The notes beneath the pieces were generated by a model. It ran no database searches, was not told where the DNA came from, and was given only the letters and a program-made list of their open reading frames with translations. Positions 44,336 to 55,120 of a DNA stretch of 64,000 bases are shown one piece after another (within the stretch, counting starts at the first letter, position 1; every line of letters starts with the position of its first letter). The translations under genes were made by a program, and so were the position numbers. Source of the DNA: Dendrocalamus latiflorus (Eukaryota; Streptophyta; Magnoliopsida; Poales; Poaceae); contig CM029666.1 of the NCBI GenBank assembly GCA_017311315.1, positions 6,943,414-7,007,413 of the forward strand, written 5' to 3'.

Positions 44336-44990
44336 TAGAAAATTTATTTTAGAAAATTTGTTTAGATAAATTTAGTTTAGAAAATCTACTGTAGATATTT
44401 AGTTTACAAATTTAGTTTAGATATTTAGTTGAGATATTTAGTTTAAAAAATTTAGTTTAGAAAATTAGCTTAGATATTTAGTTTAGAAAATTTAGTTTAG
44501 AACATTAAATTTAGAAATGTAGATGCAATTTACAAATTTAGATGTACAAATTTAAATGTAGAAAAATATAGTTTTTTGTATAATATTTGTAATGCATTAT
44601 TGTGGAAAATTTACTTTAGAAAATTTGTTTAGATAAATTTAGTTTAGAAAATGTAGTGTAGATATTTTGTTTACAAATTTAGTTTAGATATTTAGTTGAG
44701 AAATTTAGTTTAGAAAATTTAGTTTAGAAAATTAGCTTAGATATTTAGTTTAGATATTTAGTTTAGAAAATCTAGTTTAGAACATTAAATTTAGAAATGT
44801 AGACGCAGTTTACAAATTTAGATGTACAAATTTAAATGTAGAAAAATATAGTTTTTTGTATAATATTTGTAATGTATTATTGTGGAAAATTTACTTTAGA
44901 AATTTATTGTAGATCATTCAATGTATAAATGTAGATGCAGTTTACAAAATTGAAATGAAGAAAATTTAAATGTAGAAAATTGTTGTGTCG
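44336..44990. repeat. AT-rich tandem duplication in the leader intron of the MULE gene
   Basis: A unit of about 270-280 bp starting GAAAATTTA(T/C)TTTAGAAAA is present twice (about 44337-44603 and 44604-44885), with a shortened third copy to about 44990. Each unit is itself built from TTTAGTTTAGA and GATATTTAG words. Confidence 0.8.
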
Positions 44991-45067
44991 AAATTTTGTA
45001 TACTATTTTTCATGTATTATTGTAGAAAATGTAGTGTACATATTTACATTTAGATAATTTTGCAGTT

Positions 45068-47614
45068 ATGGCGGGTGACTGGCGGTACCCGCTGTTGGAT
45101 GAGCACTTGGACCGCGTGCACCGCGCTTCCCGTCGTGCACCGCCACCGGGGAGCACAGACGAGTCGACTGAGCTGGGAGTGGTCCGGACACGCACACCTC
45201 GTGTGGCCTGGGGACTCGACCCCCGTTGGACTGCCAGGTTTGCACTACGCCAACATTTTAGTATTACCATAAAAACATTTAATGCTGACCTTCACTTTAT
45301 TTGCAGGCTGCGGGATGCCGGACTTCTCCCTCTTGCCCGGATGGTGCAGGCCACGGATGAGGACGGAGGTGCCTTGGCCGGGGAGGGGGACGAGGCGGGC
45401 GTGGAGCGATCACGACGCTTCCCGTTCGACCGTTCCCTACTGACGGCTTTGGTGGACCGTTGGCGGCCCGAGACGCACACTTTCCATCTACTAGTCGGGG
45501 AGATGGCGCCGACCCTGCAGGACGTGTCCCTACTCCTTGGCCTTCCGGTCGCAGGAGACGCTGCCTTCCTACCGGAGGCTCCCGCCGAGTGGCGCGATGA
45601 CCTGCTCGGCAGATTCCAGGGGGTCCTTCCACCGGCCGATCACCACCACATCTTCGACGAGAGGCAGAAGCATGGACCGACGCTGAGGTGGCTGGCACAG
45701 TACCGGGTACGTGGTGTTTCAAGTCGGTCGCGTCTTCGAAACTCTTATTTGTGCAATTACATACTAATAAGAACTTGTTCGCATTCAGGTTGAGCGCATG
45801 GTTGCAGATGCTGACGATTACCAGGTCGCGCGCCACCTGGAGGCTTACGTGCTGTGGCTGTTTGGTTGGGTGCTCTTCACCACCAGCCACGGCAACACCG
45901 TTGACGCGCGCCTTATCGCTTATGCGAGGGCGATTGCGGACGGCGAGGCCGTCCAGATCAGCTGGGGATCGGCCGCACTTGTCGCGACGTACCGCGGCCT
46001 GTGCGATGCGTGCACGAGGATTAAGGCGAACTCGATCCTCACGGGATGTGCCCTGCTACTGCAGTTGTGGTCGTTCGAGCGCTTCAGTCTCGGACAACCT
46101 GTACTAGACGACATGGGTCCCTACGGGGCCGAGATGTACCCGGGGGGAGACATCGACCGACCGACGATGGGTTCTATTTGGTGTCGTCGACGAGTGAGTT
46201 TTATTTTATCGTAGTCAACTTATTAACGATCGTCGTACTAAACAATTTGCCTGTCTTGCAGGTACAGTTCGCGCACGTGCAGGTCACGCGGGCGTACCAC
46301 CCCTTCGTGGAGCAGTTGGACCGCCTCGCAGACTCCGACGTGCGCTGGGAGCCTTACGCAGCGGAGGCAGTGCAGGCCCGTGCTCCTGACAGGCTGTCTG
46401 CACTGTGCTGGCGTGACCAGGCTTTCTGGCTAACCCGCCGGAAGCTCGTGTACGGCATCTACGTGGAGGACTACGCACCGCAGCGAGTCATGCGGCAGTT
46501 TGGGCTGCGGCAGTACACTTCCTGTACCAGTCGGGCCGCCGATTCCGCCACGCGTGCACGCGTGAGTGATCACTTCTGATATTTTTGTATGTACTTACTA
46601 TTGTGATCGCAAGTACTTACATTACGTAATGGTTCCATAAACAGGCACAACACGAAGGGCGTCAAGAAAGGCACGGACTGGTCCAGGAGGATGCAGCCCT
46701 GGATTGCGCAGTGGGAGGGTGCGCTGGATGACCGCGTGGAGGAGGACCGGCCATATGACATAGCCGACTACGCGGAGTATCTCATCTGGTACCAGGGGCG
46801 GACTCGTACCAGGCTGGTACATGTCGTTGACCCACCTGCCCCACACGTCGCCGCACCGACAGACGCGTACCCTGCGCACTTCGCACGCGACGCTCACATC
46901 GCGGTACGTAACTTGTAATTTCAAAAATTCTCAAATGGCAATATCGTTTCGATGATGGACCATTCTATGTCTTTTTGTCCAGGCTGACGTCGGTGCCGCG
47001 CTGTGGTCGGAGTCCTCCGCACTAGTGCAGAGGTGGGGCACAGGTGGGGAGTTGACCCGCGAGGAGGCCGTCAGCTTTGCGCGACGGATGGAGGCAGGGT
47101 GTAAACGTATCGTCAGCCTACTGTCCTGCACGAGGCTACCGGTGGTCTCCACACCTACGCCCAGTGCACCCCGACCCCCAGTGCCACCCCGACCACCAGT
47201 GCCACCCCGACCAGCGTGGCACTACTCCGGAGGTAGTACGTGGACACGTCCACCTCCCCCGGAGCAGCCAGGGAGTTCTACGTGGACACGTCCACCTCCC
47301 CCGGACCAGCCAGGGAGTTCTGCTTCCACACGGATGATTTCATGGCGCCATGTACGGGTACGCATCGTCCGATCTTGTTTTTATCCTAAGACGACATGCA
47401 ACGAACTAACGATATTACTATTGCAGGTCCTTACCAGCAGCAGGGACGCTTCTCAGAGGTGCAGCTGACTCCACCGGCGCAGCCGCGGGTGCGAAACCCA
47501 CCTGATCGTTTTACTTTTTCGGACCCTCGTCACCCGCCTCGTAATCCGTTGCACCGGAGGACAGCCAAGCGGGGCCGTATGGCAGGACGCGGGCGCGGTG
47601 ACGGAGCACCTTAG
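45068..47614 (+). pseudogene. Plant mobile domain (PMD/MAIL-like) gene inside the MULE, frameshifted
   Basis: PMD proteins resemble MAIN/MAIL1 of Arabidopsis, nuclear proteins linked to transposon silencing and gene expression; many PMD copies ride on transposons. Exons are 45068-45237, 45307-45706, 45789-46193, 46262-46561, 46645-46903, 46983-47357 and 47427-47614, all GT-AG. Typical text: RLRDAGLLPLARM, FPFDRSLLTALVDRWRPETH, TFHLLVGEMAPTLQDVSLLL (which precedes GLPVAGDA), YVLWLFGWVLFTTSHGNTVD, LIAYARAIADG, SWGSAALVATYRGLCDA, GCALLLQLWSFERF and HPFVEQLDRLADSDVRWEPY. Exon 4 ends out of phase with exon 5: after FGLRQ the sensible text (LPVPVGPPIPPRVH) is in another frame, so a base is gained or lost near 46513. 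Exon 6 to exon 7 is also out of phase (near 47325, DDFMAPCTG then PYQQQGRF). Hence probably not functional as read here. The C-terminus is Pro/Arg-rich. Confidence 0.82.
47165..47320 (+). repeat. Short coding minisatellites in the PMD gene
   Basis: About three units of CCACCCCGACCACCAGTG at 47165-47215 encode PRPPVP. Two units of 42-45 bp at about 47234-47320 encode TWTRPPPPEQPGSS. They sit in the disordered C-terminal part. Confidence 0.85.
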
Positions 47615-48207
47615 GGTGGGGAGTGAGGGGTGTATGTCATGCATGTAATGGATAAATACGCGGCATGTTACTGCGTTATATTATAAAGTTCATTTAAATT
47701 CAAACAATGCTATTATCTCTTCTTTTCGTATAGAAAATTATTTCTATATCAAGTAATGTGACAAATATTAAATACCAGTTCTTGTGTGACTTAACAGTAT
47801 ATGTGACTATACCACATTTTTTACGAGTTTCAAATTACAAAATTCACAAAACCGAAAGACGGGATCACCATGCAGTCGCCTAGAGGTAGATTGGCGAGCA
47901 GGCGTGGGGAAGAAAAGAGGGCTTAGCACATGCAGTCGCCCCCCGTTGGGCGACTCTCTTTATGTCGCCGAACGCGGGGGGGGGGGGGGGGGGCGATTCA
48001 ATTTAATCGCTTAACGGGGAGGCGATTACATTTAATCGCCCAACGGTTACCAGATTCTTTATAAGTCGCTTGTTGGTGGGGCGACAAGCGTAAATCGCTC
48101 AATGGTTTGGCGACTCGAGCCTATTTGTGTAAAATTTTTTGTCGCGGGTATATTTCTGTATTTTCGAATAAAAAATGGGTTATCTGTACAAAAAATTCGC
48201 AAACTTC

Positions 48208-49299
48208 TCACACCAAATCGACTTTTTTCTTCTTCTTCCCACCTAGCTTGCCAATGCTGCTCATTTGGAGGCTGAAATGCCACATCCATTTTGGCAAAGC
48301 TCAGCTGAATGGCCGGTTATTAATCACGTGGTTTACTGTGCTGATACATGCAAAACACAGCAGGACGCTGAGTTAGGCAAATCAGCGATAGAAACTGCCG
48401 TTGTGCGCATATACGTGGAGCTTAGCAGGCTTAAGCAGAGTAGTTGTGATCAACTTTTGCTTTGTAATTAGGGAGTCAAACAAACTTATCAATATGGTAC
48501 CCGTACCGACCGACATATACCATTCACCACATTAAGCGATACAAAGTAGCTCTATGCTTTGTACCGTCTTCCATACCGATCCAACACCGATGATATCGGT
48601 CATACCGGCCTCAGTACCAGACAATACCGATCATATTGGTAGAATTAATAATACCATCTATTAAACTATATATTATATTTGATTCTACTACTATATATTT
48701 AGAGTAATATTATAATTAAAATTTGGTATGTACATAAGTAAATATATATACTTATATATATTATTATACTAAAGTCTGAAATGGTATACTCGTATGATTG
48801 AGTATCGAAATGTACCGTTCTAAATGCCAAACTGTGATGCCCATTAGAAAGGTATCGACGAGGATGGAGCCAAATCCAACGCAAAATGCAAAATGCAGTG
48901 GATGGACTACTCCAAGTACCAGCACGAAAAATTTGTTCCGGCCGTACATAGATGTATTCGTTGCCTTTGCAGCTCATGCGGCCACCTTTTCTCCCCCTTT
49001 CCCGTAGGAATGTAGTCATCCATGACCCATGCGTACATGTTAGCTCAGAAAATTCCATGCAACCCCCACTTCCATGAGGTACTACTATACAAACGTTAAC
49101 TAAATTAATTTGCAATACGCTACTTGCCGACTTGTTTTGATTAATTTTCATTGCACCGTACTGTTAATTAATTTGCGTCTGCCGTGGACAAGTGCTAACT
49201 GTCAAAACCCATTTTGACCTCAAACTCCTGCAATGTAAGCACTGCATTGGGCAGTGCAACTTACTCCTCACATATTATAAGCCCTGTGCTCTGTGCCCT
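48208..49299. other. Intergenic DNA before the small myristoylated-type gene
   Basis: 48490-48830 is rich in GGTACCGTACCGATATCGGT-type words and is probably a decayed MITE. No gene is seen. 49240-49300 leads into a TATA box. Confidence 0.4.
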
Positions 49300-49306
49300 T
49301 ATATAA
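49300..49306 (+). promoter_or_regulatory. TATA box of the small plant-specific gene
   Basis: CCCTTATATAAACACC lies 134 bp before the ATG at 49440, leaving a leader of about 105 nt. Confidence 0.65.
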
Positions 49307-49439
49307 ACACCATGGTTGTCACCACCGGGGGCATCATTAGCCATTAAGCCCTCTCCCTCTCCTCCTCTATATATTTCTTTCCCATACCCAAACCTCACAA
49401 GCTATCACAAATCCAAACACAAGCACGGTGCAGGAAGAA

Positions 49440-49928
49440 ATGGGCAACATGCTGCCATGCTTGGTCCAAGGCACAACTCTCCCGGCCTCCATGAGCCCCA
49501 AGCAGAGGCTCCGCTCCCTGAAGCTGCTCATGAAGGCCCTGAACAAGATGAAGAAGAGGCCCTGCAACAAGGCCAAGATAGCCAGCAAGTCGTCACCGTC
49601 GGAGTCAGCAACAGCAGCAGGAGGAGAAAAGCAAGAAGAGGTGGAAGTGAAGAGCAAGGCCAGCTCCAAGCATGTGTCCCCGAGAAGAGCAGCTCATGGT
49701 GGCCGGGGTGGTGGTGTCCACAGGAAGGGCGTCGTCAGAGTCAAGGTGGTCCTGACCAAGGAGGAGGCGGCGCGGCTGCTGTCGCTGACGACCGTCGGGG
49801 GCCAGAAGACCGCCGCGCAGATCGTGGCCGAGATCAAGAGGATGGAGGCCCGTCGCGCCGGCAGCATTGCCGGCGCCCCGCTGGCGTGGCGCCCGGCGCT
49901 GGAGAGCATCCCCGAGGAGTCGCCCTAG
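49440..49928 (+). CDS. Small plant-specific protein with MGN start, unknown function
   Basis: One exon, 162 residues, TATA-driven, ATG context GAAATGGG. The protein begins MGNMLPC: Gly2 fits N-myristoylation and Cys7 could be palmitoylated, so membrane attachment is plausible (inference). A Lys/Arg-rich part follows (KQRLRSLKLLMKALNKMKK), then a Ser/Glu-rich linker. The conserved-looking C-terminal block is VVRVKVVLTKEEAARLLSL with GGQKTAAQIVAEIKRMEAR and ends PALESIPEESP. I recall grass and dicot relatives annotated only as DUF proteins (DUF7890-like, from memory). No catalytic motif is visible. The start is chosen at MGN and not 12 nt upstream because the MGN motif recurs in the family. GC-rich codon use fits a grass gene. 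Confidence 0.8.
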   Translation: MGNMLPCLVQGTTLPASMSPKQRLRSLKLLMKALNKMKKRPCNKAKIASKSSPSESATAAGGEKQEEVEVKSKASSKHVSPRRAAHGGRGGGVHRKGVVRVKVVLTKEEAARLLSLTTVGGQKTAAQIVAEIKRMEARRAGSIAGAPLAWRPALESIPEESP

Positions 49929-50180
49929 GATAGACCGCCAGGTATTTGTAGTACTACACATGCTTGTGTACGACGTAGAGATCAGATCAGCAGAGAGAAC
50001 GGAGGAGAGAGAGAGAGCATTTGGGTTGAGAGGCGAGGCGACGACGATGTATGCTCCCCCTCCCATGCATGCACGCGCACGGCGTTGCTTGGTCACGCCG
50101 TGCTGGTATACAGCTTCCCTTTTTTGAAGCTTCTCTCTTCTGTACTTCTCCCTGCTGTTCGTCTCACCCGTACTCACCAA

Positions 50181-50684
50181 GTGAAATAACTGGAATGAAG
50201 TTTCACTTCTTCATCTATCATTTGTGTTTTTGTTCTTTATTTTGGAAAATAACTGATCTCTCGCCATTAAAACGCACCTCACGCCCTATAATTTACACGG
50301 TACTAATAAGATGCCCATACATTACAACAGAATATAAATAAAGGTGATACATATTATCAAACGAGATCTCAAACTGAATTGTGAATATCAGTTTTATCTT
50401 ACGAAAACATATATTAGGCAAAGCATACATATACAAACTGGTAAAGAAATCAAGTCGAAAATAAATATTCACATTTAGTAGTTGACATTGTTTCTTCTCC
50501 AACATAAGCAAAAATAAAATGCATAAGATATGTAGGATGTAAGAATATATTTTGTAAACGATTCGGTATTTTTGGTAAATATCCCAGCAGAATCAAATAT
50601 TATACGATGTGGGGCGCGCTGCGTGATATTAAGCGAGAGAAGTGATAGGTGAACGGATAAACTCTCATGTTATATTAGTAGAGA
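50181..50684 (-). mobile_element. Helitron-like 5' terminus
   Basis: Reading the minus strand from 50684, preceded by A, the sequence is TCTCTACTAATATAACATGA then GAGTTTATCCGTTC. TCTCTACTA is the usual plant Helitron start. The element would extend left, but no CTRR end with hairpin was found before the gene at 49440-50180, so the left limit is unknown and 50181 is nominal. Confidence 0.5.
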
Positions 50685-52639
50685 TAAACCTGCAAATATA
50701 TCAGCTTATACTTTGCAAAAAGAGAGGAAGGAAGGAAGCAGACGAGATTGCTTTAAAGATTCAGCATTCGTTGGTTGCGATATGAAAAATAATGCAGTGT
50801 GTTTTGTCGTGGAGCAGAACTCGTCCAACGGATAGACGATATTGATAGCTTGATCGGCGGGCGCCCATGTGCAGTTGTTCTCTTGTTAGCTTGATAGGAG
50901 GGAGCTAGTGGGTTAGGAGGAATATACAAATCCTCGGCTTGCAATTTGCAGATAAACAAGGGCGCTTGCGGTAGTGTTGTGGTTGAGTGGTGGTGGACGG
51001 TGGTCTCCTCGAGAAAGCGTTGCTTATTGCGAGATATTTTTTAACGCTTCTTCCCTTCGCGTAATTCTAGCACGATTTGTAATTCTAACCGAGTGAACAT
51101 TTTCGCAAATTGTAGCACGGTTTTTTAGAAGAAACCTCTTAACTTATATCGATAAACTTAGGTGAAGTCATGAGTACCTAACACGATGAACAACAAGTTA
51201 TCATTAAATCCTTGAGTTGATGAACGTACTAAAGTTTTTTTATTTTTCTCGTCGTAGGCTCTATATTTTGTAATGGTGTCATGATTATCAACAATCACGG
51301 CAATGGAAAGTATAACGGTGCCTTGATGTGCAGAACCTATGCCTCAGTAGCAATATTGTTCGACGAAAGAAAATCATAGGGGATATATTTATACTCAACT
51401 TGGCCTGGTGTTGATATCTGACGTAGGCGTGGTCATCGTCGTCCAGGTGAGACGATCCAATAAAACCATCATTGATAAAGAAAATCCGGCTAAGAACTCA
51501 CCGAAAAGAACAAAACTAGAATAAATTAATATAGGAAGCAAAACAGAAGAAACTAAAGAAATTTAAAATTACTTCTAGAATTCAGCAGATCTTCCACCCA
51601 CTCAACTCTGACGAGACTGCTAGTAAAGAGGGGAGAGGGGTCGACAGCGGATCGACGGTGTTGTGGCTAGCGGCTAGTGTTCCTAGCAGTGGCGGCTCAA
51701 CACGATTTGTAATTCTAATAGAGTGTATTGTATATCGTTCTGTTTCGAGATCCCATTTTGTATGGACACTTTACCTAAGCGAAGGCCTATTAGCTAGTTT
51801 AGTCTTATATTGCTTATTGAACCATGAAGGGGACCTCCTCTGCCTATGTAAATGAGATAGGTGGCTCTCATTGTATACACAAGTCTACGAGCAGAAAGAT
51901 CGATAAAAAGATAAGGTTAGTATTACATCATGTGTTCTTATCTACTTTAAATTATTGCTTGCTTGCGAGTTAATAGCTTGTTCGTCGGCAACGCGACCAC
52001 GAATGTACAACGGAGCGAACATTTTTGTTGAAAAATTTGAGCACAATGTAAGTGGATTACACGTTTCTGCGGAGATTTCATTAGCGCTTTTCTGCTAGAC
52101 GTCAGCCAAAACACACCGTGAACCACGGGAGGTCCCATTAGTGTTGTTTACCCTAGCATTTCCTAAACAAGAGACGAGCAATCGATACTCGCCAAGTGTG
52201 ACACCATTGTTTTCTCCTCAACAAAAGCTTTTAGCTCGAGTTGAGTTGACCCCCGAGAGTATACCGCGAACAGCAGCCGTGGTGCATGGAACAGAAGAGG
52301 ACGCCCGCGAAAAACGATAGTGGTTGAGTGAAAGGCGCGGCCACATGCCGTGCTCGCCATCCGCTGTGGTTTCTGCGCGCGGTTGCTTGCCTGGATTAGA
52401 TTGAAGCCAAAAGGATTCGGCGACCCATGTGCCGGGTTCGCGGCTGGTTGCGTCTCCATCTACGTCGGGCCCCCTCCTATCTATTCTTCTGTGCATACAC
52501 GCGTACCGATTTATTTTTGTCTCTGATCTCGCGTAATCTTGGGGGCTAGCTAGCCTGTGTTCTTCGCCCGGAGACAACGACCCTGGTAATAGCCACCGGG
52601 AAAATTTAGTGAGGTTTGAGCATCATCTACTTCAGTGGT
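50685..52639. other. Intergenic DNA, no recognised gene
   Basis: Short open frames only. 52240-52560 is GC-richer on both strands, with no known domain. Confidence 0.4.
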
Positions 52640-52950
52640 AACTTTATACATAGTAAAAATAAAAAGAGAAAGATTAACAAATCTAAAGAGAAGCTAGCTC
52701 TCCTTGATGAAAAGATTAACAACAAGCATAAAATTAAAGAAGACGACAACGAGGAGGAGGAGGAGAAGAAATGAAAATCATAAAATTAAAGAAGAGCTAA
52801 TCAATCAATCGAAGAAAGAAAGAAAGTGAAATAATATATGCAAATCATAAAATTAAAGAGGAGGATGAGGAAGAGTAGTGAAAATCATAAAATTAAAGAA
52901 GAGATAATCAATAAAAGAAGAAAAGAAGAAAGAAAGTGAAATATATATGA
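52640..52950. repeat. Purine-rich tandem repeat (AAATCATAAAATTAAAG units)
   Basis: The word AAATCATAAAATTAAAGA occurs at least three times at irregular 70-90 bp spacing, with GAAGAAAGAAAG runs between. It lies next to the bHLH fragment. Confidence 0.65.
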
Positions 52951-52951
52951 A

Positions 52952-53085
52952 TCTTCTTGACTCCGGGGATGATGGTGGAGAACTCGATGAACCTCTGGTT
53001 GATCTTCTCCCTCCACCGCTGCTCCGCGATGATGTGGACCTGCACGTGCCCTGAAGGCGCCGCCGCCGCCGAGCCCCTTGTGGTG
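52952..53085 (-). pseudogene. bHLH transcription factor exon fragment
   Basis: The minus strand encodes TTRGSAAAAPSGHVQVHIIA then EQRWREKINQRFIEFSTIIP and GVKK. This is the basic region and helix 1 of a plant bHLH factor of the NAI1/bHLH18-25 type. The usual HxxxExRxR pattern has His and Glu, but the basic residues are altered (EQRWREK in place of ERKRREK). The fragment ends just after GVKK, where the loop and helix 2 should follow. No start, helix 2 or second exon is nearby. Probably a captured or translocated fragment. Confidence 0.75.
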
Positions 53086-53160
53086 AAAATAATAAGAATA
53101 TTGGATAGAGTGCAGAAAAAGATGTCGTCTTTTGTTTCTATTGTCTCGTGATTCAACTTA

Positions 53161-53790
53161 GCTTAATTATGGTGTATTTTATATGATCTAAATTTTCATT
53201 GTCATTCATAATTTTTTATTATATCACTAATTTTGATATGTTTTATATATAGGTGACTTATGACTATTCCGCACTCATGGCACTTTCTATCATCGAGGTA
53301 CCTACTTTTTATTTCTCTATTTTTCATTATTTGTCTCTATCCAATTTATAATTTCTATATGAATTTAAAATTTTATAAGAATAAAAGACTAATTTTGTAT
53401 TAACTTAATTTAGATCTATAAATAGTTCAGCCTACCTTTAATTTTATTTCTAGCCTCGCAACTGACCCTTACCTAAGCGCGCGTGGCCATCAGCTGCTTG
53501 CGCCTCGCAGAGAGCAGACGAACGAGATGAGATTTTGTGGCCTATCGATCAGATTTGGTGGCGTGCAGTTTGGATTCCAAATGTGTGCTTTGCCTCCGTT
53601 GTTCTGTTGCGGCAGCGCTGGTTGCTTGCATTGCACGCGGCACACGCGATCGATCGAGATTTGCACGTCGCCGGTGGGGGGCAGCTAGTTTGGGGCCTGA
53701 TTCTGTGTTGGGTGTTTGGTCTGATCCTCAGCTCCCAAACCCGAATCGGCCTTTGGACAAGGATTCCGCATCAGCACATGGACCATATCT
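53161..53790. other. Intergenic DNA, no recognised gene
   Basis: AT-rich to 53460, then GC-richer 53480-53760 with open frames but no family. Confidence 0.4.
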
Positions 53791-53793
53791 TAG

Positions 53794-54156
53794 GGCATCT
53801 CCAATGGTTATAGCTAGCAACTAACTATAAAATTTCCATATCATTTATATAGTACACACTAAAGCTAGCATTCTAAAGAACTATCTATAAGGATAGCTAT
53901 TTGATGCTTACATGCACACACAGAATTTATAGAGGCTGCCTCGTTTGGCGTTATAGACTAGTGCTTAAGAGCGAGTCCAATAATGGTCTTATAGCCAAAC
54001 TAGTCAGCTTGATGCTTACATGCACACACAGAATTTATATTGGACTTGCTCTTAGAGCTGGCTCGATTTTTTTTGCATACTCTCTTTCCTCCACATAGGA
54101 TATATGCTGATGTGTACATGCATATAGCTAGCTGACTCAGACCATTGGAGATGCCC
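53794..54156. mobile_element. Tourist-like MITE A
   Basis: The ends GGGCATCTCCAATGG and CCATTGGAGATGCCC are perfectly inverted, flanked by TTA (53791-53793 and 54157-54159). It contains MITE B and a 29-bp direct repeat starting GATGCTTACATGCACACACA (53905 and 54011). Confidence 0.88.
53969..54050. mobile_element. Short MITE B nested in MITE A
   Basis: The ends GAGCGAGTCCAATAATGG and (inverted) GAGCAAGTCCAATA enclose only 82 bp. The flanks TAA and TTA fit a 3-bp TWA duplication with one change. Its ends resemble those of MITE C, so it may be an internally deleted relative. Confidence 0.65.
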
Positions 54157-54159
54157 TTA

Positions 54160-54809
54160 GAGCAAGTCCAATAATAGAGCCAAGTGTTTGGCTATAAGTC
54201 AAGTTAGAGCAAGTTTAATAAGGCTGACTGTGCTAGCTACAAGGGAATCCATGTCAGCATAGTCCTATGTGGAGGGGAGAGAAAAGGAGAGAGAGCCAAG
54301 CCGGCTCCCATGCAAGAGTCAGGCTATAGCACAGGAAAAGAGGCGTTATCCATGCATGTACCAATAGAACTAACTGCTATACCCATGCATGTATTAAATT
54401 ATCAATACCCATGTATGTATTAAATGATTGAGAGCTCTTGTGGAGACAACTTATAGTCAGCTTATTGTATGAGTTAGCTGCATCATTATCTTTTAATGAC
54501 ATGGAAATGTATTGGAGGTAGCAGCTATCTATACTATTAAACTTGCTCTTATAAGAGCCAAGTTATACAATAATTTGTCTTCTATTTGTCTACAAAAGGT
54601 TTTTTATTATTATGTGGTACCATGTCTCACATTCTCTTTCCTATTCCTCCTCACATACATTTATTATCTGAGCCCACCACTGCATAGGCTCCCGTGCCCA
54701 GCTTGTTGCTTGCATGAGAGCCAAGCTCTCATCTCTCTCCTCTCTTCTCTCCTCCACATCAGCAAAAATGCTGACTAGCTTGGCTATAAGACTATTATTG
54801 GATTTGCTC
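54160..54809. mobile_element. Tourist-like MITE C, adjacent to A and hosting D
   Basis: The ends GAGCAAGTCCAATAATAG and (inverted) GAGCAAATCCAATAATAG are flanked by TTA (54157-54159 and 54810-54812). Its left TTA is the right TTA of MITE A. Without MITE D its length is about 305 bp. Confidence 0.85.
54207..54548. mobile_element. Tourist-like MITE D, copy 2 of the 16777 family
   Basis: Inverted ends GAGCAAGTTTAATA are flanked by TTA (54204-54206 and 54549-54551). Nearly identical along its length to 16777-17122 apart from scattered substitutions and short indels, so both copies are fairly young. Confidence 0.9.
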
Positions 54810-54924
54810 TTAGAGGGTGGCGGGAAAGAAGGCTGCACCAACACGTGTCTTGTTCTGCAGTTTCCTTTGCGCTTGCCTTTCACTCTGTCATGGCTGGCTC
54901 TGTTCTTTTTCAGCTTTTGACTTT

Positions 54925-55120
54925 TCTACAGTAGCTAATTTTTAAAGGAAATATCTTTCTAAAATAATATCTACTAGTTAATTATAATATATACTATACC
55001 GACTTTATTTATATTGGCAAAAACCACATGTGAGTTTCTGTTACTTTGTAATCTCTCGCACGAATAGCCTAAAAATCAAAAGCCATAAGCTTCAGCTAAA
55101 AAGAACAGGCCTATGAGATC
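54925..55120. mobile_element. hAT-like MITE remnant
   Basis: The ends CAGCTTTTGACTTTT and AAAATCAAAAGCCATAAGCT are roughly inverted and enclose AT-rich sequence. The text resembles the elements at 22330 and 29815. Confidence 0.4.

Larger units (their letters stand above)
43838..48198 (+). mobile_element. 4.36-kb Mutator-like element with palindromic TIR arrays, carrying a PMD gene
   Basis: A perfect 9-bp duplication GCAAACTTC flanks it (43829-43837 and 48199-48207). The ends are GAATTTTTTGTAC and GTACAAAAAATTC. Inverted repeats of about 300-314 bp (43838-44151 and about 47895-48198) start with an AT-rich part (ACCCATTTTTTATTCGAAAA). They then hold repeated arms such as GTCGCC, GGGCGATT, AATCGCC and GGCGAC, plus G runs (44081-44092 and 47976-47993). 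Inside are a purine-rich leader (44160-44310), an AT-rich 5' UTR intron (about 44321-45065) and a plant-mobile-domain gene. There is no MuDR-type transposase, so it would need one in trans. A related end lies at 20421-20715. Confidence 0.9.

Noticed and set aside
45292..45890. Minus-strand open frames across the PMD gene
   Set aside because: Shadows of GC-rich plus-strand exons; plus-strand frames carry the PMD motifs and splice sites.
48490..48830. GGTACCGTACC-rich block as a promoter or binding-site cluster
   Set aside because: The words look like a decayed MITE and no gene start follows within 450 bp.
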